From Ziziphus jujuba (Eukaryota > Streptophyta > Magnoliopsida > Rosales > Rhamnaceae): 64,000 nt of DNA. A program made the position numbers and the translations under genes. Location: the NCBI RefSeq assembly GCF_031755915.1, contig NC_083379.1, positions 23,312,001-23,376,000 on the forward strand. Direction: 5' to 3'. Below the pieces are notes generated by a model. It worked only from the letters and a program-made list of their open reading frames with translations, was not told the DNA's origin and made no database searches. Shown here piece after piece: positions 55,371 to 64,000 of this stretch; position 1 is the first letter of the stretch, and the number at the start of each line of letters is the position of its first letter.

Positions 55371-56644
55371 GTACTATTTCCTACTTTAGATGCTAGAGTG
55401 CTTGGATTTGCACAATTGAAAGAACTTTATGAGCATGATAATGACTTTGGTGAAATATTTAGGAGCTGTACAAAACATGGGTTTAATAAATTTTACATCT
55501 TTAAGGGATATTTGTTTAGGGAAAACAAACTTTATCTTCCTAATTGTAGCATTCGGGAATTATTAGTGAGAGAAGGTCATGGTGGTAGTTTAATGGATCA
55601 TTTTGGTGTTTTAAAAAATTTATCCTTGCTGGAAGAACATTTTTATTGGCCTAAAATGATGAGAGATGTGGAGAGAATATGTGAAAGATGCTTGAAATAC
55701 TGAAAAGCCAAGTTTAAATTGAAGCTGCACGGTTCGTATCATGCTTTGCCGATTTCAACATTTCCTTGTGTGGATTTGTCTGTAGATTTTATTCTTGGTT
55801 TACCTAGGTCTAGAAGAGGTAAGGATTCAATTTTTGTTGTTGTGGATAGATTTTCTAAAATAGCACATTTTATTGCATGTAATAAAACTGATGATGCATC
55901 TAACTTATTCTTTAAGGAAATTGTGAGGTTGCATGGTATGCCTAGAACTATTGTTTCGGATAGGAATGCTAAGTTCTTAAGTTATTTTTGAAAAACTTTC
56001 TGGGCTAAATTAGGAACTAAATTTTTATTTTCAGCTACTTATTATCTACAAACTGATGGACAAACTGAAGTAATAAATAGGACTTTGTCTGCATTGTTAA
56101 GGGCTTTAATTAGTACAAATTTAAAAACATGGGAAGAATGTTTGCCACATGTTGAATTTGTTTATAATAGATTTTTGCATTCAGCTATCAAATATACTTC
56201 ATTTGAAATTTTTTATTGTTTTAATCCTTTGACTTCACTAGATTTAACACATTTACCTTTAAATGAATGTGCTAATCTAGATGGAAAACAAAAATCTAAT
56301 TTTGTGAAGCAGATTCATGAAAAGACAAAGGTAAATATTGAGAGGAGGACAGAGTAATATGCAAAGAATGCTAACCAAGGCCAAATAAATGTTGTTTTTG
56401 AACCTGGAGATTAGGTTTGGTTGCACTTAAGAAATGAAAGGTTTACCAGGGAAAAAAAGTCCAAACTTATGCCGCATAAGGATGGACCCTTTCAAGTTTT
56501 GGAGTGGATTAATGAGAATGCCTATAAATTTGACTTAGCAGGTGAGTATAATGTTAGTACTAAATTTAATGTTGCTGACTTATTTCTTTTTGCTATAGGT
56601 GATGATTTTGATTTGAGGTCAAATCCTTTTCAAAAGAAGGGAAG
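55365..56644 (+). pseudogene. Integrase of plus-strand element, four blocks broken by stops
   Basis: Block 1 (55365-55703) has the zinc domain (EGHGGSLMDHFG ... CERCLKY, last Cys to Tyr). Block 2 (55719-55991) has [20 protein letters not shown] and [11 protein letters not shown], with two core Asp. Block 3 (from about 56035) has [12 protein letters not shown], so the catalytic Glu is kept, unlike in the nested element. Block 4 (56421-56687) has [20 protein letters not shown] and continues into the LTR. In-frame stops separate the blocks (55704-55706, 55989-55991, 56355-56357, 56412-56414). Confidence 0.83.
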
Positions 56645-57384
56645 TGACGAGAATCCACCGAAACCCGTACAACTGACTACCTATTGAGGTGCTGATCCAA
56701 TACAGCTGAAGACCGGACCAATCACCAGTGCACAAACCAAGAGATTTAAAAACAACCTGGCTGAACTCATAAAGGGAGTTATCAATTCTCAAAAGCGTTA
56801 TCCATATCCAAAGATACAAGACCTGTTTTAAGCATCTAGGTGGTAAAGGCCGATAAGGACCCGGATAGCTGTTTTAGTGCAATTATGGATTCCGAAAAAC
56901 ACGGAATGAGTTTAACACTTATTGAATTCAAGACAAGATAGAATCAAAACCAACCAAAATGGTGATTTGCGCATGGAGGGACTTTTGGGCCGAAAATGCT
57001 GTATTTGCCACTAACTTTACTATATTTTGTTGATTTGGCATTTTCTCTTTGTTCCAACCAAGGGAAATGTATGGGTATCATAAATATTCCTATTTGGCAT
57101 CTACATGGTATATTGGATCTGATTTGGAGTCCCTACAAGTTGGAAATTGGACAAAGTTAGCTTAGTAGTCAAACTAGTCAACTAATTTCCTAAGTTGAGT
57201 TTGATTTTTTGTTTTAGAAAATTAATTTTTTATTTGGTTTTTATTTACTTATTTGCTGGAAAAAAACAACTTAGGCAAGTTATTATTTTATTATTTTCAT
57301 TGTAGATTAGTTAATTTCTAATTCAAAACAAGGAAATTAATTAATCCAAATTAATTTAGAAAACCATGAAAAATTCGACACAAA
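56645..57384 (+). repeat. 3' LTR (truncated) of plus-strand CRM-like element
   Basis: Starts TGACGAGAATCCACC (family TGATGAGAATCC) inside the pol reading, as in the 5' copy at 49557. Similarity fades at aaaattcgacacaaa near 57384, after about 740 bp, so R/U5 is missing. The adjoining DNA belongs to the helicase gene fragment. Confidence 0.78.
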
Positions 57385-57598
57385 TCAGTCTACCAATTTT
57401 GATAACTTTTTCAGTCAATTAAACACACAGACACAAATAATACTTCCCCATTTTATCCAATTTCCACTAGTTCTTATGGTATCAACCTCTTTAGTGTTTC
57501 ATATTGGGTTACTGGTAAAAGTATGAAATGATATGTAGATTGCCAACATAAACAAAGAGCAAAAATTCCACAAAACACAACCATTTAACTGATCTTAC
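57385..57598 (-). other. Intron-like remnant at the 3' end of the helicase fragment
   Basis: Follows a canonical donor (AAG|GTAAGATC at 57598) on the minus strand and has no further helicase exon before the retroelement boundary. The rest of the gene (DExH motif onward) is therefore missing. Confidence 0.55.
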
Positions 57599-58851
57599 CT
57601 TAAAGTCAGGTGCCATTAGTAAATTCTGCAAGTTAGGCACCACATCATACAAGATGATATTAAATAGGCCACCGAGATGAATGGTTACTTGGGAGTTTGA
57701 GGACACTATTGTGAATCCTCCTCTGTTTGATCCCCCACACTGAGTCAAAACAACCTGGTCACAGCAACTTGTTAGGGTAAAAGTTAGGATTTAGTTTGAT
57801 ATTTTCAAGTGCCTATTAAGAAAGGGTATCAAAGCTACAAGAATCTGTAAATAATCCAGCTAAATAAACAAGTGACTAGAATTACAAGAATATCATATGG
57901 AGAAATGTCCAGCCATTGTTGAATAATCTGCAAGAACGATTAAATACATCCACATGAGGTTAAATCTACCTTCATAACAACTAAAATAAAAATTGATAAA
58001 GCACTTACAGAAGCCCATTGTAAACGCAATGAAGATGGTGCCATTATAAGAACAGGCCATGAGCCACGAATGCATGAAGCTATAGCAATAGCCTACAAGA
58101 TCCATGTTGAATTGCATGTTAAAATTAAATTTGCCTAACAATGAAATAAATTTCAATTATAATAATAAAATATCATGCTTATAAGCATGTATTTATTTAA
58201 GGTACAAAAAGAGTTCACATGAATAATAAATTACTTGTCGTATAGGTCTAAAGGACATCAAAGGAAACAAAGATTATTTACTTAAGAAACAAAATTGCAC
58301 AAAAATAGATGTCAATAAATGTATAAACCTAGCAACATATATTGAAACACAGTCCTACAAAGTATGAAAAATATATTCTTTCATGAGCTTACATCCTATT
58401 TTGCAAATTATACACATGCCATCTTTTGATATGGAAGCACACGGTTTCCATATCTCTATTTTATCAGTAAATTATTCTACCACAATGTAAAAAGAAATAA
58501 AAATACAAATAAAAGGTTGTATGCTAACACATCTACTACAAGCATAAATAGAAATGACAACCTATGCCAGAATAAAAAGCATTTACCTTGAAGATCTGGA
58601 ATAGCAAGAGCTGCAGCAATGGCACGGTGCACCAAGGAATCTAAGTTCTCTACCTATAAAGTTTTCTCGAGAAAAAAATGATGAAAAGCAATCTAAAAGG
58701 ATTGTACATTCGAAAAATGGTACACACACAGTATAAATTAATTAAATAAGAAATGCTAAATCTTGGCCAAGCTCGTAGGTAATAACTAAATTCAAGGGAA
58801 TCCTAATCTAAGACAGACAAATATTGTAGTAAAAATTTTGGAGAGGACACA

Positions 58852-58856
58852 AGTTA
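58852..58856. repeat. Target site duplication AGTTA (partner 59981-59985)
   Basis: AGTTA on both sides of the solo LTR. Confidence 0.85.
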
Positions 58857-59980
58857 TGATACGAACCTAGGACGACCTGCTCATAAACCCGTATTATATT
58901 AACCTGGATCTAATTATGTTCAAGTTCTAATGGTCACCTTGACCCCTAACCAACCTATGATTAGAAACCTTGGTATATAATGAAGACGCCACAATAGGTG
59001 ATGGAAGGCTTATTGATAAGTCAAACTAAAACACTCATTCACTAATGGTGTTTTAGGTGTTCAAAAGAACAAAGAGAGTTCAATCTCACAAATAATTTTC
59101 TGTATAAAATTCAAGCTTCATTCTTATTGAAAAATAAGCCTTTAAATAGGCTACAAAGCCACGAAATAAAACTCTAAAAACAAAGGGAAAACCGACCATA
59201 CAAAGTAGTTTCCTATGGTTTCTCACTCCTTTCCTAATCTAATTTGGATTAATTAATTCTTTTATTTTGAATTAGGAATTAATTAATTTAGAATGAAAAT
59301 AATAAAATAATAACTTTTCTAAACTTATTGTTCCAGAAAATAAATAAATAAAAAACCAAAAAGTAATGGTAATTTCCTAAAACAAAAGTAGAATCAAATT
59401 CGGAAACTAAAATACTAACTTTTTGACTAAGTTGATTTTGACCATTCTTTGACCAATTTGAGCTCCAAATCAACTTAAATATGCTTTTTAGGATACCAAA
59501 TAAGCTGAATATGATGTCCCACACATTGCCCATGCTTGGAAGAGGAAGAAAAAGCCAACTCAGCAAAATACAGTAAAGCCAGCACAAAATACAGTAAAAA
59601 AAAAGCCCAAATTTGAAGCTGTCCGTACAACCCCTTTTTGAATGCCTTTGAAGCTACCTTGACTTGATTCCATATCCTATTAGACATATTTATTGAATCC
59701 ATAAAGAGTTGGAACCATTTCATGCTACTCGGTGTTTATACTTGCACCAAAATCGCTACTCGGGTCCGTATCAGCATCCATCACTTGGATGCTTAGAATA
59801 GGCTTTGTATCTTCAAGTATGGATAAGCTCTATTGAGAATTGATTACCCCCTATATAAATGCTCCCAGGTTGTCCTTAAATCTCTTAATTTGAGCTTTTG
59901 TGATTGGCCTGGTCTTCATCCGTGTCGGGTCAGCACCTCAACGGGTTATCAGTTGAACGGGCTCGGGCGGAATCACATAA
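58857..59980 (-). mobile_element. Solo LTR of CRM-like family in helicase intron
   Basis: 1,124 bp from TGATACGAACCTAGG to GGAATCACATAA; the terminal CA has mutated to AA. Matching 5-bp duplications AGTTA mark an intact insertion followed by LTR-LTR recombination. It begins within 10 bp of the splice donor at 59988-59989, so it sits at the very start of the intron after the 59990-60065 exon. Confidence 0.9.
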
Positions 59981-60260
59981 AGTTATCACCTGAACTTTAG
60001 CACCAGATATTTCACTGAGTTGTTTTTCCACCAATGACAATGAAGATGCTGGAAATATCCATAAGCTGCATTTTCAAAATTGTTACATCAACCAAGGCTT
60101 CCATTTCACAACATTTCAAGGAACAGTTGGAAACACAACCTTATAAACAAAGTTCATACAATATATTAAAACAAATACCCTCTTAGGGAGGGGAAGAGAA
60201 TGACCTTTCTTTCGCATTCTAAGTGGCCCTGGTGATCTTGCGTAATGCATCTACTACTAC

Positions 60261-60426
60261 CTGAGTAACATAAAACAAGGTAAAACATAAATCAAAAGCA
60301 TAACAAGAGTTAGATAAGTGATGGAATTGTACATTCTATTGAAAAGCAGAAGGATTACAAGGCCAATGGTAAAAAATACAACCTTCCAAAATCACCACTT
60401 AAAACCATGCAAAGTGTGTTACATAC
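60261..60426 (-). other. Junction intron between transportin and helicase exons
   Basis: 166 bp with no exon of either gene. The fusion joint of the two gene fragments must lie here. The donor side is GTATGT at 60426 and the acceptor side is CTCAG at 60261-60265. Confidence 0.6.
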
Positions 60427-62196
60427 AAATTGCCTGGCTGCAATATCAAGAAATTCGGACAAACGAGGTCCCAAATGAATAGGACAAACCTAATTAAATC
60501 ACCAAAAGAGCATGGATAGATATCAGAATAAGAAATGGACAAATAAATTACAAAAATGGTAAAATTAGTGACTACAAGATTTGTGACTTGGTAGATTTAG
60601 TTACAGATTGAAGAAGAATGAGAAAGAAATCCAACCTAATACCTAAGTAGTAATCATCAAGTAGATATATCAACTTACTCTAGCAAGGTCACCAAGTAAG
60701 GCAAATCCACTCTGTCAGACATTTGAAGCCTCATCCATACAACATTGCAAAGCTCTCCATAGGAATTTGGAAAGCTCATGCAGAATGACTAGAACATGGG
60801 AATATGGCAAAGAAACTCAAAACAACTAGAACAAATGCCCACTCTCCATAGGAATTTCCAAAGCTCATGCAAAATGACTGCAATGATGGTACTGATTCTC
60901 ATAAAAGACATATAATTGGCATTCCACCAAGACATATCTAAAGAGAATGGAGAAATGAAAACTAGGCACCATAATTGCCTCCTTTTTTTAAAAAAAAAGA
61001 AGACTTTCCAAGTTACAATGAAAATTTATTAAAGATGAAAACTGATTCTTATTAAATGAAACAACAACAAAATTTTAGTTTTAAAGAGTAACATTGAAAA
61101 TCATCAAAGAAATCTACATTTACATAATCTTCTTGTTGAAAAGCTTCGGCAAAATTTATAACCACTTTTATGAGAAAAATAGATGTGTAACTTGAGAAAT
61201 GAAGTAACTAAGGCTCGATAAAATAATTATGGAGTAAGGGATTACCAAACTTTCTATCCCACTGCCAAGACCTTCAGCTAGTCCAGAGAGGAAATCAAGT
61301 GACCATACAGTAAACTCTTTATCATACTGGACTCCAGCAGAAAGAGGATCTACCTACAATAGAAGCTCAAAACAACACCTTAAAGATACCAACAAGCAGC
61401 CACCAGTAAATAATACATATATATATATATACTCCTAATACTTCAAACACCTCAATAAGTATCATGTGGAAAGCTACTAACATGTAATTCATTTGTTCAA
61501 CAGTGATAACAAATATGCAATTAGAAGGATTTAGAAAAATTAAGACTTAAATAATTTTTACTAGTGCACAGATGGTGATTATCTATACAAGAACTATGCC
61601 AAGTCAAAAGAAAATTGACGTTTGATCCTAAAGTAATCCTAAAGTATGCTTTCGCAAGTTCTCAGAAGTAGACTTCCAATATGTTGCTCCAATAACCCAA
61701 ACGAAGAGAAACAGGCTTTATCCTCCTCTGAAGGTCAGAAATGCTTAATAATAAAGAGAAGCTCAATTACAACAAACAAGAATATTCTTTTTCCTTTTTA
61801 ATTATGTAAGAATTCCACTGAAAGTAGTTCACATAAAAGTTTTAATCCCAATATCAGGGGGCAGAAGAAATTAGGCTCCTTATCTATTTCTATGATGCTC
61901 CATATAGCAAACTGATTAAGAATCATATATAACCTTTCGATTGCTAACATATTGGACCTAAAGATCATAAGCAATTAGAGCATAAATGTGTGGAGTGTTC
62001 AAAAAAGCATAAAGGAAAGGACATGGGGAGAAAAAAAAAATCTGGCAAATAATAAAAGTTTAACTTCAGGCACCTGGCGAGGATCGATAATGTCAATATA
62101 AAAAATAAATAGTAACTGATTCAGAAGCAATCAAAATGACATCACTTTACCTTTGCCAACGGTTGGGTCTGAATTATGTTTATGCATGCTCATCTT
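60427..62196 (-). pseudogene. TRN1: Transportin-1 (importin beta-2) gene fragment, internal exons
   Basis: Four exons. 62151-62196 contains CINIIQTQPLAK. 61246-61353 (36 codons) reads [20 protein letters not shown] then [16 protein letters not shown]. 60679-60760 reads LQCCMDEASNV, then TGA (60715-60717), then QSGFALLGDLAR. 60427-60489 (21 codons) reads VCPIHLGPRLSEFLDIAARQ then F. These are consecutive HEAT-repeat segments of plant transportin-1, a nuclear import receptor of about 890 residues; only about 100 residues are kept, from the C-terminal third. The TGA replaces a usual Arg. The first exon has a stop just before its readable part. Both ends of the gene are absent. Exon boundaries have consensus sites, so it was copied as genomic DNA, not from mRNA. 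Confidence 0.87.
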
Positions 62197-62600
62197 CTGC
62201 CAAAAACAGCAATAATGTATAACATTGAAATGGGATCTGGTGGATGGGAGACAAAAATTTTAGAGATTTGGGCGCTGTGTAGTGCAATGTTCGGGGATTT
62301 GAGTAGAGCTGCGGATGTGGGTTCGAAGTTCTTCATAAAAAAATGATAGCTTTCCAAAAACTGGTTTTAGCTTTTGAAGCCTACCCGAAATCACTTAGGA
62401 GTCTCAAGACACAACAACAACAAATGCGAGTTGCAGAGGGTGGGGGAGATGGAGAAATAGAGGGGGGAAAAGGAAAAGAGAGAAGTAAAGAGGTGAAGCA
62501 CACATGAGAGGCAGCGAGAGCGGGATCATCCATTGGTTGGAGAGAGAAGAAACACAGAAGAAACTCATAAGTCATCGTAGAGGATGGGGGATGACATTGT
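62197..62600 (-). other. Possible 5' region of the chimeric unit, small frame
   Basis: No transportin exon is recognisable. A 64-aa minus-strand frame (62381-62575, MTYEFLLCFFSLQPMDDPAL, then Pro/Ser-rich) looks like low-complexity leader sequence. I do not recognise it. It could be a first exon taken from a third gene, or chance. Confidence 0.3.
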
Positions 62601-62644
62601 TGGAGTGACGAAGTGCTGCAGAGTCTCAGAAGGAGCTAGGGCAG

Positions 62645-62786
62645 AATGTTATTTTGACTAGAAAGGAAGGAGGGGAAGGGCGAGCAAATTTCCCACCAAG
62701 CCAAAATGAAAGCAAAATGTTGTTTTGGCTAGAAGGGAAGGAGGGGAAGGGTGGGCAAATTTCCCACCAAGCCAAAATGAAAAATT
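62645..62786. repeat. 71-bp tandem duplication
   Basis: Two units, 62645-62715 and 62716-62786, each with aaggaaggaggggaaggg or similar, then caaatttcccaccaagcc. They differ at about six positions. Confidence 0.85.
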
Positions 62787-63089
62787 GACTTATCTGGCAA
62801 AACCCGAAATTAAAAGTAAAAGTTTTATATTTTATATGATAAATAAATTAAAATAATTGTTTTATATATAATATGGGCTTTCAACAATAGTATTAATTGA
62901 TTTTGTTAATTTACTGAAATAGTGTTAATGTTATAGAAGTGGTTAATCTAATTGAATTAAATGCAAATTTTAACCCAAAAAAATTCACAAAAAAAATTTC
63001 ATCAAATTGATCGCACCACGAGCTTTTCGGATGGAACCAATTAGAATTCGGATCACCAACTCTAACGTTTATATATTTGTGTTTAAGTA
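62787..63089. other. AT-rich intergenic sequence
   Basis: No frame, no repeat shared with the rest of the window. Confidence 0.4.
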
Positions 63090-63513
63090 TATATTACTAA
63101 TATATAAGTTTGTATATGTATACGTGTAATATTAGCTATAATAATGACATGTTAAGTCTTATTGCAAAAGGATTTTAAGTTTTAATCATGCATAAAGTAA
63201 AACCACTTTAATAGGTCCACTTTTTCAGAAAAGAAAAATATGTTATATTTTAAAGTAAAATATTCCCTCCCTTTCTCTTTTTCTATATATATATAGTTTT
63301 TCATTATATGGGTTAAATATTACTAATATATAAGTTTGTATATGTATATGTGTAATATTGGCTATAATAATGACATGTTAAGTCTTATTCCAAAAGGATT
63401 TTAATTTCTAATCATGCATAAAGTAAAACCACTTTAATAAGTCCACTTTTTCAGAAAGGAAAAATATGTTATATTTTAAAGTAAAATATTCCTTCCCTTT
63501 CTCTTTTTCTATA

Positions 63514-63544
<31 letters not shown>

Positions 63545-63555
63545 CATTATAAGGG
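63090..63555. repeat. Tandem duplication (about 226 bp unit) with AT microsatellite
   Basis: tactaatatataagtttgta starts at 63095 and again at 63321. Both units run through gtaaaaccactttaata and end in ctctttttctatatatat. The second unit has a longer (AT)n run at 63511-63535. Confidence 0.88.
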
Positions 63556-64000
63556 TTAAAAAATTAAAATTAAAATATTCATATAAGAAAATAATGACTA
63601 TGCCATTAATGTTTTTTGAATGAAATTTATATAGTTTGCTTTCCTGACAAATATCTTACTTTATAATGAAAATTATAGTAATATGGAAAATACTATTTAT
63701 AATCAATGGTGACCATCATTAGGGATGTTCGTTATAAGTTAAAAAAAGAAAAGAAAAGACAATTAAATCAAAACCAATTGAAAATTGAAAAAACTGAATG
63801 CCATCAATTAATTAGACAAACCAATCAAAATGTAGGCGGTTGTTGTCCGTATTGATTTTTCAAAGCCAATAATTAATTGAACCATTAAAAAGTAACAGAA
63901 AAACCAAATTTGACCAACCAATAGTTGATGCTTTTCAAAATGCCAAAATTGAATTTCTACCAAACAGTCTACTGATCAAAATTTTTCATTCAAAAACTAA
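63556..64000. other. AT-rich sequence to the window end
   Basis: No coding or repeat feature seen. Confidence 0.4.

Larger units (their letters stand above)
57599..60260 (-). pseudogene. SMARCAL1-like: SMARCAL1-type SNF2 helicase gene fragment (HARP to motif Ia region)
   Basis: Six exons with GT-AG junctions. 60205-60260 reads VVVDALRKITRAT, then TAG (60219-60221) where a Trp is usual, then NAKE. 59990-60065 reads LWIFPASSLSLVEKQLSEIS. 58587-58653 reads VENLDSLVHRAIAAALAIPD. 58009-58092 reads AIAIASCIRGSWPVLIMAPS and SLRLQWAS. 57877-57927 reads IIQQWLDISPYDILVIL. 57599-57739 is 47 codons (CGGSNRGGFTIVSS ... LLMAPDFK). The first two match the HARP region of SMARCAL1, the annealing helicase of replication forks (plant CHR18 class); the fourth is helicase motif Ia. 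The exon with Walker A, expected between 58092 and 58587, is absent, and both gene ends are missing. A solo LTR occupies one intron. A functional helicase is excluded. Confidence 0.83.

Noticed and set aside
57599..62196. Functional chimeric host gene
   Set aside because: Two in-frame stops, no Walker A exon, both gene ends missing and no recognisable start exon.
62300..62340. gtgggttcgaagttc as a tRNA/SINE B-box
   Set aside because: No matching A-box at the right distance and no cloverleaf; chance similarity.

Overview
This window is nuclear DNA of a flowering plant, most likely a eudicot; the species cannot be named from sequence alone. The evidence is: plant-type Ty3/gypsy chromovirus and Ty1/copia LTR retrotransposons with initiator-Met tRNA primer sites, AT-rich spacers, and two intron-containing plant gene fragments. 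About 57 of the 64 kb is LTR-retrotransposon sequence in several age layers. There are no bacterial-type genes, no CRISPR array and no RNA gene I can support.

Layout. (1) 1-21834: old, mostly minus-strand copies of one Ty3/gypsy chromovirus family (CRM-like: its pol frame runs into the 3' LTR and ends in a [13 protein letters not shown] motif). Three LTRs (1-1016, 2264-3349, 14967-16097) alternate with truncated internal regions as LTR-int-LTR-int-LTR-int, so LTRs are shared between neighbouring remnants. A younger, nearly complete 8.0 kb member (5345-13356, TSD ATTGG) sits inside the gag of an older one. A 1.04 kb solo LTR of another family lies at 18100-19139, and an isolated LTR of the CRM-like family at 20713-21834. 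(2) 21835-24310: 3' half of a plus-strand Ty1/copia element with its 3' LTR. (3) 24480-49500: a decayed second copia element whose integrase region is split by a 22.66 kb insertion. (4) 25001-47657: that insertion has four near-identical 3.0 kb LTRs alternating with three 3,529 bp internal regions, all minus strand, flanked by one 5-bp target duplication (ATCAG). Each internal region keeps the tRNA-Met primer site and polypurine tract, but its coding order is scrambled (integrase part, then gag, then deleted protease fused to a chromodomain tail) and it has no reverse transcriptase. (5) 49557-57384: a plus-strand, stop-ridden member of the CRM-like family, interrupted by a second copy of the solo LTR seen at 18.1 kb. 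(6) 57599-62196 (minus): internal exons of a transportin-1 gene followed, in the same orientation, by internal exons of a SMARCAL1-type SNF2 helicase gene, with a solo LTR in one intron. Both are broken by stop codons and the helicase lacks its Walker A exon. (7) 62200-64000: possible leader of that chimeric unit, a 71-bp tandem duplication, and AT-rich sequence with a 226-bp tandem duplication.

How the parts relate. The array looks like a recently active, non-autonomous Tekay/Del-like element that must have used reverse transcriptase and integrase from a relative elsewhere. Its multi-LTR form under a single TSD points to LTR-LTR unequal recombination or insertion of a concatemer, unless it is an assembly error. 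The older gypsy copies show the same LTR-sharing pattern, so this locus may repeatedly undergo recombination between LTRs. I see no gene here that is likely to make a functional host protein.
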